A stretch of 64,000 nucleotides of DNA from positions 186,001 to 250,000 of the forward strand of contig WIXG01000023.1 of NCBI GenBank assembly GCA_009869945.1, in the 5' to 3' direction. This DNA is from Mesaphorura yosii. Taxonomy: Eukaryota > Arthropoda > Collembola > Poduromorpha > Tullbergiidae. Numbering within the stretch: the stretch's first letter is position 1; every line of letters starts with the position of its first letter. Positions 11,899 through 24,500 of this stretch are shown piece after piece. The notes under the pieces are model-generated. The model worked only from the letters and a program-made list of their open reading frames with translations. It did no database searches and was not told where the DNA came from. Both the position numbers and the translations under genes were made by a program.

Positions 11899-14800
11899 TT
11901 AAAATACTGGAATATTCTTCTGAGGAGTCGTCAAGAGATCATCATCCACAATTAAAAGGCCCTGAAATGCCAATGCAGCCAAATGTTGCAATTAGTCCAC
12001 TACTTTCTACTACTACACGTAGCAATGGCCATTAACGAAACTGTTGTAGCTCAATTACCATAAAACTGAAGAAGAGTGCTCCAGCAGACAGAAAGTGCCA
12101 AATGTCATGATTATCATAAAATGGTAGAAATGGAAACCAGCCTTGTTTACACTCTTCATTTATTGCCCTTGATGCGGATGGTGAAACTTCCCATTGTGTC
12201 AGTACGCTCAGGAAATAGTACACGGCGATAACTCCAATTATTACAGCACAGATGAAGTAAATTACTGGTTGCACCCAAGTCCAATTCTTGAATTCGCCAT
12301 GCAAAGGCTACGGTTGGGTTAGTCATCAGTTTCACAAGTCGCAGAAATATTGGGACGTTTGTGTTTCGATAAGGTGAGGCATATAGCATAATGACTCACC
12401 TTCATAATTCCAATGTAATAAATACACGTTCCGAGCACGTTGCCAATGAGCGTATACAGCAGATACGTTGCGAAATGGACTTTCGATACTTCCGAGTAAA
12501 TGATCACGCCAATACTTATGGAAAGTGAAATTATTGGCAGAATCAGCCTGTCAATCTGGACGGTACGCGGAAGCTTATTGAGATTCGTCAGGACGTCCAC
12601 ACTGCCAAGAGCTTGCCCATTCTCTACGTAAGATGATACAATACAAAGCATGAAACCGGCTTTAGCTTCACTAGTACAACTTGAACTTCGCTTGAACTCA
12701 CCGTCATCTCGGACATATCCAATTGCGTAGAAGTGTAGAAACATCGCTATAGACGTGATAACTAATCCTACGTAAAATATCCACCGGAAAGCAGTTAAAA
12801 CTATCGCTGTACTGCTGCTATCGTACACTTCGAGGACCAAGCCAATAACTGACGCTGACACAAACAAGGCGAGAATCCCGAATATTTGGTTTCTGCGAAG
12901 GTAATCTTGTACATCAGAACGCTATTTTCGTGATATGTCGAGGCTATGAGTCAAATACTAAACTTACGCTCCGAGGTGAATCGGATGCCTGAACTGATAA
13001 ACTTTCAGGAGGGTCAGCACTGCTATCACATACATAAAGCATGTGTCTGTAAGATCAAAGGGATATGCTATGAGTTGATCCTTGTATCATTTTAAAGAAG
13101 ATAGCTCATACCAAATTGAAAATTGGATTGATTTGGGCACAGGTGATACGCTGCACTTAGACATCCTTCCATAATAAGCGCCAATCCCATCGCATAGAAA
13201 ACGCCGAAATGAAATGGGACTCCGTGGTCAATCCTCGCGCGAATCACAGGAAAACAGCAGCAACATGAACTCACACATTTTTCGGGCACACATGAGCATT
13301 TGTAGCACTGTACGCTATCAGAATCATCGCCAGTTTTCATGGTTTTGCCAGCTGAAACTTCCCGGTACTCATCAATTCGGAGTCTCAGATTTCTCTCTCG
13401 TCTTCCCACGATGAAATTGAAGGATATTCCAAAAATTACGTAAGAAATGTTGGACCAGAAGTGATTAAAATCGGAAAATATCCATAGGCGAAAAGAACAC
13501 ATATAATTGTAATAGCAGATGTCGAATTCACCCGTTTGATTTACGACCTGAAAGGTTAAGCCATCTGAGGTCAATAAATTCGCAGGTCGGCTTCAGCCAC
13601 GCAGAAGGTACTCACCCTGAGGTAATGCAAGATCAGCTGATAAACCGGAATTGCGTAGAATATTGAGACAATCACCACGGTCCAGTAAAATCTGTTCGAT
13701 CCCTTCAGTATCCTCTCGGGTTCTTTCCTTTGAAGTTGAGCAATATTTAAACTGGCTTTCCATTGCCAAATACTGTCGGAAGTCGGCGCGGTATCTGATA
13801 GGGTTTCCAGGTGACGCGGAAATGATTGAGATCTTTGCATTGGCTGCTGCTCCTCATCTTCATCTTCGTTGTCTGGAGTCGAGGCTTCTCTATTTCAGTC
13901 GAGATAATTAGTGGTCGCATTTCGCGTACGATTTTAATGATGACATGCATACTCATCAATGCGGAAGTCCTCAACTGCGTCAAGATCAGTTTCTATCACG
14001 TGACTTTCTCTAGCGTGGATTCCATTTGAAGAATCTCTCTCCGATTGTGACTTCATTGGCTGCTCCCTAATCGTGAGTGCTTCATTCTCAGCACAGCGAA
14101 GCTGATCCACTGAAAATGCTATTTGCGTGGCTCTTCTAAATTCATCCGAAGAGGAATATGAGAAAATCCCTGATTCTTGTAGAGATTTGCGATTACTTAC
14201 ACAAGCCAATTATGTCGATTTTGAAACAGGACGCATGTCAAGAGTACCACAAGAATTGTAGTGAGAACCGGTATCATCAAAGCCCAAAACAGAGCACCTG
14301 GTGAAATGTCTCGCTCATTTCTAACTGAGATGCTGACCGATTTTGACCACGCACGGTTAAACCGCGCACTTGGTCCAGATCCTGTCATCATTGATGTGGG
14401 ACCTTGAGAGCATCGATGGTTATCATGATGAAGGACGAGTACAACAACGAATCCGCCTGGAAAATCCCGTGTCTGTCAAAAATCAATCAGTGAGTTGACG
14501 GACCAAAAATGCATTTCCCAAGTAAACTACCAACCGAAACTGATAGAGCTCCTCTTGTAGTCATTGTTTGCCAGAAGCCAGTGTGTTCAACGTTGCTTTC
14601 TTTGTCATAGATCGGGCACTGAATTTGAAAGAATCGAAAAAAATGCTTAGCTGCGTTAGCTAATTGGGCAGCAGTGAAATCTTACACTGAGATCCTGCAC
14701 AGAAAGTGTCATGCACGAGTTGTCTGGAGAAATGGCAAGGAGCCTGACAACCTGAGTCTTCTTCTCTGAGTCAGCATCAAATAAAAACTTGAAAAATGTC

Positions 14801-15535
14801 GCCTTAGTCGGGGTGATGTGCGTTGTAATGAATGAATCATCGCTAGAAGGGCAAACGAAGAAAAGCACGATGCAATTGATTACATGTGGATTTCATAAGT
14901 AAAACTGTTAAAACTCACGCTTTAAGGAGGTAGAATGATACAGACAGCCTGAGGTTAAAGTATACCCTGTTGGAGCTGCATGTTGAAACTCGAACTGTGA
15001 CATTTCGTGCGGAACTCGTTAATCGGCGAGGAATGCAAAGAGTCTTGCCCGCTTCGTAATGAAGGACACTGAATGGGGTACGTAATAAATTAACTTCCAA
15101 GTGTTAAGTCTGCAATCTTTGTCGTCGCGTTTACCTTTCAGTTTCACCTCTGAACTTGTACGGCAGTTGAAAATTTGACATTTCTTGATACTGGGCAATT
15201 GTAAACAGCAAAGGGCAGTCCATCTCCGCCGTTCGCCCCACTGAGGCATCAACTTGAATGCTGAGCCCCTGAAATCGATCCGATAGCCATTAAACCACAC
15301 ATACTATACTGGATCTTTGAATTTGTCTCCTTACTGTTGGATCCCTTATCAAATACGGGGCCAGAGCGTACAAGTAGACGACTGGCGAACTCGAGTTAAT
15401 TTCATGACTGTAAGTCATGTTAACTTGTCCATCGTACACTGAACAAAGTGTTTGATATTGCTCTGACATAGCTGGGAAATAAAGAAATAGCACCAAAATA
15501 AGGCTAAACTCCGACCTCCAAGAAATAGGGCACAT
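11899..15535 (-). CDS. sid-1-like: SID-1/SIDT-family transmembrane protein, copy A
   Basis: This paralogue of copy B is also complete. Fourteen exons fit in phase: 15335-15535, 15135-15268, 14919-15068, 14686-14842, 14535-14618, 14201-14472, 13953-14135, 13616-13889, 13112-13547, 12968-13046, 12702-12892, 12400-12623, 12059-12307 and 11899-11961 (2697 nt, 898 residues). The signal peptide covers about residues 1-23. The ectodomain has a CPLLFTIAQYQE motif and a CPIYDKESNVE strand. Helix 1 is near 302-325. A long acidic linker (about 333-450) follows, then helix 2 (about 461-485) and the SIDT core with DICYYNYMC, SAAYHLCPN..FQFD and DNHDIWHFLS. The metal-site residues are Ser616, His620, Asp631, His862 and His866. 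The cytosolic loop after the DICYYNYMC segment carries an unusual Cys cluster. The start is the first Met after an in-frame TGA at 15545-15547. The least certain junction is the acceptor of the 13953-14135 exon in the poorly conserved linker. Reading through the donor at 12058 would give a short false C-terminus; the spliced last exon restores the family ending DDDLL...IPVF. Confidence 0.93.
13254..13307 (-). other. Cysteine-cluster insertion in SID-1 copy A
   Basis: Residues 566-583 of copy A hold eight cysteines in 18 positions (CYKCSCVPEKCVSSCCCC). They lie in the loop between the DICYYNYMC segment and the HFGVFYAMG segment, in an uninterrupted exon. Copy B has a hydrophilic Ser/Gln/Asp-rich loop here without cysteines. 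From the predicted topology the loop is probably cytosolic, where such a cluster could be palmitoylated or bind metal; this is inference. The frame stays open and in phase on both sides, so it does not look like a mis-called intron. Confidence 0.75.
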
Positions 15536-18500
15536 TTTCGACTTTCAAGATTTTGTGCGGCTGATTGACTAGATTCACATTTGCCCGAGGTGCGTGAAAC
15601 ACTGAACATCGTGAGTGAATCGCACAGGATGCTGAACCCACCTAGTACGAGGCCAGATAAGGTGTATTGACTCTGTGATAAGCATTTCTCGTAAAATACC
15701 AGTCATCGCATTCGCGTAGAGTACACTTGCTAATTCTACGCGAAATCATACGAGTGCCTGAGTGTGTCCATGTTAATCCATCCACATAAAAAAAAACATT
15801 TCGTGTTTGCTGACGCCATGAGAAGTCTTATCAGTCGTCGACAGTCGATGTCACCGAAATTAAATGGTTTGATGACTATAATTTAAATTGGTCTGATAAG
15901 TAAAGCAATTGCAATGTGATGTTCGGCTACGAGTGTTCAGAAGCAGTACGAACAAAATTACTGACTTGCCTTTAATTAGCCAGATGAAACAGGAAGGCAG
16001 AAATTGCATTACGCAACACGGCTTGTCATCGATCATCATTAGTTATTTAGGCTCTACTCTTTCCTAATCTAATCTGATCGGTAAGTCGTGCGGACGGATA
16101 TGACTATCACTTGCGAGTCGCGACAAATGCATCGTCGCACCAACTGCGCCGCGTTAACAATAGAACTAGAAGTACAGCTTGTTGCTACTGCGCAAGGCGA
16201 GTCTCAACCTCAACTCGTCATTACCATGCTCTGTGCTCTTATTTGCACGAGTCACACAATCTCTCTTGTCCATAAGTGCATGCATAATCGGATAATCAAA
16301 CCCTTTCAATACAAAAGAAGTTTTTTCTGGGTGCAGCGAGTCCCTCAATAAGCTCTTCATGCCACTTGTAATTAAGTTCATCGTCGAGTCACCCTGCTTC
16401 AGACTCGTGGGCCGGGCAGTCATTGGCAGGGAAATGAAACCCTTTACGCATGCGTATGGAGGACAAAACAAAAGTACAAATGCAGTCGCATCTCGTAAAC
16501 ATTTTGAACATGATTTTACTTTCATCCGAATGAACCTTTTTAAATAAACATTACATTGCACATTTGCACATTGCAAGTTTTTTGTGCACACAACAATGAA
16601 ATGAGCTGAATAATTCTTGATTGATAAATATGCAACTTTGTGAAATGTTCCACGTTCCACTCTCTTTGTTCCGGGTCCGAAATTAAAATCTTGTAACAAT
16701 TCCGCGAGAAAAGGGTGCTTTCCGGCCCTGCCCGGGTAAAATCAAGCTACAATTGTTCCACTGGAAACTGCACCACGCGTGATTCTCGGCTGATTGGCAA
16801 CCCAGAACAGACTTAATCTTCAGTCAAGTCTGTGAAGATGGTCTCCATAGGAGAAAAATTGATCCAAACCGGCAAATGTGAAAAAATGCACATGCAACAC
16901 TGCGAAAGTGCTCACACACATTATGCAAGGTGCATGATCCTAATCTGGAAATCTCTCAGATAAAGTTTATGAAAAGGTTTCACGATGAAAATCCCGACAA
17001 AAATTCTTGGAAACTTTTCCTCCGCAATTTCATTTCTCATGCTCACGCGAATTTTGGAAACTTTCTCCATATCAAAAGATTGCGGCTGCTGATCTTGAAA
17101 TCTGAGCGCGTGAATTTGATCCTTCTATTGCTTTCGCTGTGCAAAAGTTTTAGTGTCAAAATCAAAAATGCGAAGCTGTTTTGTTGTATTCTTTAAAAGC
17201 ATTTGCAGGTTTTAGAAACTTTTTTTTCGGGAGCTTGCAATCGGATTCAAGATCAAGATGAAGATAAATATAAATGTGTCACATTACCGCTGAGTCAAAT
17301 AGCGAGATTTCTTATTTGACTATCTAGACTTGTTTTGGACTTAGGAATGAATTTAACTTTCCCCGGCAAGTGTGGTTGTGAGCCCAGATTCGTTAAATAA
17401 CGACAGTAATTGAGAATTGAGCGCTGGGCCCGAGAATAAATTCGAAAAATAAAAATCAGCAAAAGTGTTTCGTTTCGTCCAGTCATCTTTCGCGTTTTGA
17501 CGCGTTCTTGGAATGGAAGCAATTACACTAATGGGAAAAGTAAAGTAGAAATGCGACGATGCAGCAGAAGTCCGAGTTTCTTTCTTTCTTGCGATTCTTC
17601 GAAAGTCTCCCCATTTATACTAATGTACTGCTGTTAGAATTATCTTCCTTAATGACATTTATGATATGGCAGACAATTACAAAATGGACAATTCGCCATT
17701 CGAAAAAGGGAAGTATCAACTAGATTAGCGCTAAGTGTTGAAAGATTCCCATTCCGTGACCAGAGAAGCTCGAAAATGCGACATTTTTGAATTTCATTTG
17801 CCCATATGACTCTCTGAGCAAGTGTGAGCTTAAACTTAACTGTGGTTAATTGCGTTTCTCTTGCGTTCCACTCTTAATTGGCCCGGTTTCTTGATTTCCA
17901 TGCTTGAATTCTGATTTCTCTCAAAGTTGAAATGGCTCAAGCTACTTGCTTTCTATGAAATATACAATAAATATCAAGCAGTCATGTGTCAGTTTCGTCA
18001 CCCCTGTCCTCCAGGTTAGTTTGGCTCATATCGTTGTAAATGTATAAGTTTACTCCCAGTGCTGATAAGAATTATTGGAACAGAATGCATGTCCCAAACG
18101 CATCCTGCACTGTTACGTTGCACCAATATGACAATTATTGTGCAGGCAGATGGTGACGGCAATAATAGTAATGAGAAGTGTAACGTGGGATTTGAGAGCT
18201 GAGAGCAGAGATCTGAGCCATTGATGATACGGGTCTTAAGGGATTCACAGTGCCCCATATTCCACTTTCCACTGCAGTGCTCTTTTCTCTGCTGGACAAG
18301 CTGGCCTTATCCTGAACTCACTCGTCCCTTCTTTCGCCCTTCCAGCTTTTACTTCTTTCTGCAGCAGCCTTTTGAATGATGCCAACTTGACAGTGGGCTT
18401 CTCGGTGTTACACAGAATTCATTTCGCGTGAAAATAATCAAAGTCATCAGAATCGATTATTATTTTGTGTGCCAGGGGGTTACTTGACTAAAACATGCAC

Positions 18501-21500
18501 CATGCCATACATAATTTCATGGCACATAATTACAGCATACAAAGCACATCACAACCCCGATCCATCAACTCCAAATCCAGGAGGGTAATAAGCAGGATGC
18601 TGATGCTGAGCTTGGTTCCACCTCTCACTTCAGTTGCAGGCTCGAATTTAGATCCGCGTGCTTAATGAATTGAAAGTTTAAAAGATGAAAAGTGTGAACT
18701 CTACTGCGCGTCAGTTCTTTAGTAATTCAGTAATTTATTATTTATTTAGAATTTTAATCCATCAAAAAGATGAAGAAAGTGCACCATTCTACTTTGTAAT
18801 TCATTCGATTAAATGTTGGTGTAGCTAGCAAGCATTGCCTGACTTCAGCATCAAATACAAGTGAAACATAATTCTGAGCTCACACTCACATAAAAATCTG
18901 TTGAGAACATTTATCTCTCTGCAAGCGATCATGATCGTAGGATTACGACATTCTTTATCACCAAATCGAATCAAAGTGCGTGTTGTCCATTCGCCGGCCG
19001 CTGTGCGACGGAGACATGGTGTTGCAGTCGTAATAAATGTTGATGAAATCTTTAATTTGGTAAAAGTCGCATTTTTGTTTCTCGACATTCTCACTTCGCT
19101 TTGAGAGAGAAGTCATATTGATGGTAGGGGAAGCTGGATGCTGAACCTTGAGTGGGCAAGCTTCTGCTTGATTCTGCTAGCATCCTAGTGGCGTATCTTT
19201 TGATGAGTGATATAAGACAATGCAATTTCTTGAGAATTTACCATTAGACAACACAAATAATAAATGAGGACAGCAGCAGGACATTGCAGCGTGGCAGTTG
19301 CAGTGTAGGCTGACCGAGATGCTGGCAGTGGAAGATGAAGTGGGGAGAAAGCAGGCACGACACCGAAAAATACAAGGGAAAGAAAAGACGCAAGAGCCAA
19401 GTCGGGTAGCCAGCCATGAGAAAAGAAAGCAGAAGACGAACAGTGCAATTTACGCAAAAGAAAAATGAGAAGGGGAGGAAAAGCTAGAGGACATAAAAAT
19501 ACACGAAATGAGCACAAGCATAGGAAGCACAACATTGCTCAAGAATGAGGCAAGATGTTTACTGTTGTTCGGTCGAACAAGATAAGGTATGCCGCGTAGT
19601 TTCTCCATCATATTCAAGAAACCTGAGAAGTGTTCATGCTGCAAGGCGGGCAAGGGCTTCCGAGACAAGAAGATATCCATGATCAAATTCAATCATAATT
19701 CCAATCATCGACTGCACATTTGTTTTCTCGGAGATTACAATAACTTATTTGTTTCATGATGACAGCCACAATATTATAATGGTTGACGTTCTTTTACCAC
19801 AGTGGCAGCTCACATCTGTGGCTTCTTTCAATCTCAAATTCACAGATCACAACGTTACACTACGCAGAAATTCCTGTCAAAATTGAATGAAGGATTTGTT
19901 ATTGACCAGCAATCTGCGCTCGTCTTTCAAAATGCACTCTTCGAAATGGTTCAGCTGTGTCAAGCATTCGAATTTGGACAGTTTTGTAATGTCCCCATTT
20001 GCATGCGAACCTGGACGTGACTGCATCTCAAGTTGTTACAAGCGATAACTTGCACACGATCAGCATGCTAATACTTCAATATCAGGAAACTCTTCCGATC
20101 ATTCTCTCCGTTGACTGTGAGATCCAGTCTTGGACTTCAAATTAACGCATTAACTTTCCAAGAACAATATTCGGACCATAAAACTGGATGCTTGGAAATT
20201 AATTGTGAAGAATTTATTAGTGTTCGTGGCGGAAGGACTTAGAAAACACAAATGAAATTTTGAACCGTTGATTGAAAACGCCTGGAGTCGCGTATACAGT
20301 AAATATTGCTTTAATTTTCTTGATCTTGATCATTGCAGGTAACTAGTGATATTCCCTGACGTGAAGGTTCAAATTCATGCTCAAAAGCACATCTTATCTA
20401 GTCCAAGTTTGACCCTCCAAAACCCATCAGTACAGAATGCAGCCACTTCCTGTAAATACTCGAAATCGATCCGAAAGGGTTGAGATGATCCTTTGGCGCT
20501 TTACCAAGCACAAAACTGTACATCTAAAAAAACTCATATTGCACGTTGCACGTAGCAGCTTCCGATATTACATGACATTACAGAGGTGATAAAAACCCAC
20601 AAAACTGTCATATTAAAGATGCAATTTAAAGTAACGTGTATTATAGCATTACGAATAGTAGGTCTCACCACAACCGAGCTGATCAACACATCTTCAAGAA
20701 TATGCGAAAGCCTTCCAATGCTTCTATGTATTTCTACCTTTGATTACAAACTTTTCAACGGCAGTCAAATGTCTTGACTCTGGTGGAATGTTTTTATTAC
20801 AAATTCTACAAATTCATTATTAAATCACAGACTTCTTCACAAGCTCCAAGCTGTACCACCTCAATGGCCATTGTCAAAATGCGCTCGTGACCGTTTTGAC
20901 GCGCCCGCGGCCCATTCGCACGTCGAGATAAATTACCCGTCTAATTAGACGCGGGACGCGGTGACATTCCCAAATCCCGTATTTATACAAGGAAATTAAG
21001 GTTCATGTTGTAGTGTATAATTACCGCAATTATTCATTTCTGGTTAATTAATATTCTGAGCAGCGACAATGTCAGCATGCTCGACTGCCTGCCTCTACCA
21101 TACCCATACGAGCGTTGCTTCGTGTGCCGCCGCCAGTGTTATATGGTTTACCATTTTTATGCGCCGAGTCGTTTCCAAGCTAATCCACGCCATCGAAGAA
21201 AAGCGGAGGGGAGAAAATGAATGCCTGATCTTGTATTAAGGAAAGTCTTTCGGTAGTTTTACGGACCGAGACCAAGACGGCGGCACGCCAGTCGGCGAAG
21301 AAAGTCTGCTCACGTGAAAGCCATCGTTTATGAGAGAAGAAACGTGCGCTGAATTGAGATGCGTTTGTCTTGTGTATTTATATCATTACTTCACCCCGCG
21401 ATTCACGAGATGAGTGAAGAAGAGTCTCTTCTGGTTGCTTTGCTCCTGGATTGCGTACAGCGCAGCATAGAGCGTACCGAAATGCTTATGACTTTAAAAG

Positions 21501-24500
21501 AAATCTTTTCTTGAAAAATATACGAGCGAGTATACTCTGGAGATTGAGTCGGGTTCAAATTCAAGTTGTTTCCGAATTCAGATCTCTTTTCACAAACTTG
21601 GAATGTGGAGTTTTCGAATCCGAATCCTTTACCACTTTCTCCTTTTCATTGCTAACACCTTCTGTGAATAATGACCGATGCAATTCGCAGCTGGTGCTGC
21701 TGGGGCGAAGAAATCTTCAGCAATCCAGGATCAGGTTTCAAAATTTACTAATCGAACTAGTATGAATTTGACTCAGCGTCTTATTAATACAGCGATATGA
21801 ATTAGTAGTTCGAAGCTGGTGGAAAGGCCAAGACCGCATTTAATTGGTTTTGAAATTGCCTGCTCTTTTCATGCCAAACCGACTAAACTCGAGTCTACTG
21901 GATCACATTAGGATTTTTCAAAGGGGATTTTCAGTCACTTTCACCAGTTCGAGCTCTGACACTGGCAACATGTTCGTTTTTGAAATGCTGAAATTGAAAT
22001 TGTAAAAAGATTAATGACTCTTCCTATTCTCCTGCACTGAGTTGTGCTACACGGTTTTCTTACACTTGATATTGAAGTGTTAAAAGCCTGCGTGTCGAAA
22101 ATTCAAAGATAATGCAAAATCTATTACATGTTGCACTGATTTCTTTTGCTGGTGCTTCTGAGATACAGCCATGCCATGCTCCTACTTCTGCTCTGACTGA
22201 ACCCAAGGCGAGTGAAAAAGGGCTGAGAGAAATCCGGGTTGATTTTCCCTGTGGAGTTGCCATTATCGCTCCTTTGAAGGTTCACAAACAAACATAAAGC
22301 ACACGCGACTCTGACACCAACAGAACGCTTACATGACACCGCTTCAGGCTGGCTTCAGGGCCCGATTTTCAATACAAAAATGCATAAGTCTTAAAATGAT
22401 GTACAAGCTAAACATTATTACAGCTAAATGCGTTTATCCAGACTTATTGATAGAGCCTGGCCCAGCGTCGGTTTATTGCGAGCTACCGTACCGCGCGCTG
22501 CACTGCTGGGATCTGTTACCTCAGGGTGCATTCTGCATACTGCACTGCAAAGCGCGGTGCATTCTGCATTCGGTGCGGCGGCAGACCGACCATCTGGCTC
22601 ATTCTCACTTGCTCCCGTGTAAAATTTATGTATACATTAATTTCCAGTCGCGCGACAAGCAAACGGCATCGGTCTTTGACTTATGTGTGCATTTTCTCTT
22701 GGGGAATTTATGCATTGCGCTCTTGCAACTCTTAGCGCACTGTTCCTGCTCTCCGATGAGCATGTTTTTGTTTTCCAGTTCGCGCTGCTTGCCTTTTAAA
22801 CATTGTACAAACAAAATTTAAAAACAACACAACCTATTTCTTGGAAAATGCGTGTCGTAATGAATTTAGGGCTTCGTTCGAAGTTGAACTGCATTTTATG
22901 CAGTGCACTGATTGATTTACATCTTTCGTGTTACGTCTCTGCATTTACATTTGCAATTCACAGCATTTCAACAATTTCGAGCAGCACAGATTTGTTATGA
23001 ATTCATGCGCAGCATAAGATTTATTCGCGGACTCGACAGATCAAAGTTCAACATGTACAATTTGTAACAGTATTTTGGGTTCTGCTTCTAATAAGCCGTC
23101 GTCTTAAGATCTTGTTTTGTACAAAGCATGACTATCGCTTATCCAAAGTTTTATAACAGCGAAGAACAATAACACGCTTGGCTTAAACGAGTGGCAATCA
23201 GCATAAAATGCAAAGAACAAAAGATCATGACAAAAGTCAACTTCACACATAAACTCGAATTTTGCAAAATGTAAACACAAGTAAAGTTAAAGATAAATAA
23301 AAAAAGAATACGTAACATCACATGAAGCGATAAATATTGGCAACAGATGACTGGCACTCGGTTTGTCGATGTTTGCCTGTTTTTTCTATCCTCTCATACA
23401 TATCTTGGCAAAACTCATTCTTAAGTTTATTGAGATTCAATCAACCCAAAAGAAGGAAACTCCATCCGTCCCGTCTCTTTACCCCAACTCTTTAGCAGTC
23501 CGCGATGGTGTGTTGGGTAATTATGAGCTTAGCACTTCACAACGACAGATACTAATTTTGAGCGAAACCGTCGAGCTTCGAGCACATTCTTCGCATTGCG
23601 GCGCAGACACCCTGTCAAAATACAAAACAGAAAATATGATATCTTCAGCAACCAAAACGAGGAGCTCTGCTTTCAGGAAGTAAGTTTGACTGCATACAAA
23701 ACTTTACCTCGGAAGTCCCTTCGTGACTCGCACAAGTCAAATACGGTGACACGTTTTAATTATAGTTCCTGACTGCTCTGCTTCTTTTCAGAACGAAAAT
23801 GACAACTCAAGAGAGCAAATTAGGAGAAGGTACTACTCTTCATGCATTAAAGCAAGACAAGCCAGTTATAGCCATACAAAAACGTTAAGTTAAAGTTAAA
23901 GCGACAGAAGGAAGGGGAGGAAATCGGAGCCGAAATAAATAATGAAAGTAATAAGCATATTTGGTAACATTCCCTCCAAGGTGTTGTCATCATTTGTTAC
24001 AAACTTGTTTTATGCAATCGGCAGGATTGTCATATTCCACATTTGTCACTTCGTCGCGGGTGTCACACCTCCGATTTGTTCTTGCGCTCGAACACCCAGC
24101 GACAAAATACCAAAGTGGAGGGTGATTTGCATATTGAAACAAGAACAGGAACTGAGATTGACAGAACGGTAGCTGACAACACTTTTCAAGAACAGAAACA
24201 TTCCAAAGATAAATGATTCATTTTAGGCATTCGCTCAACACTGTCAATGGTTGCAAATGCTGAGATTTTTTCTTACAATACTCAAGATTACGAATTACGG
24301 CGTGCCATTCAAAAAAATCTATTTTTGAAGATTCTTCTGAGCCTTCGTCATTTAACAACTTAGTCAAATGCGAGCCAAAACAGTGCTTTCAGACCGTACG
24401 ACAAAATCTGGCTATTTACACTCTCCAACAAGGTTTGGATTGATAATTTTCAAAATACCCTGAAATTCCAACGAATGGAATTCCCGGTTAAACAATGGGC

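Noticed and set aside
12032..12058. Short read-through C-terminus of SID-1 copy A
   Set aside because: Reading past the donor at 12058 gives only eight extra residues. Splicing to 11899-11961 restores the conserved DDDLL...PVF ending found in copy B and in vertebrate SIDTs.
22526..22570. Two copies of GTGCATTCTGCAT
   Set aside because: Short local duplication in intergenic DNA without further copies or structure; not listed as a separate feature.
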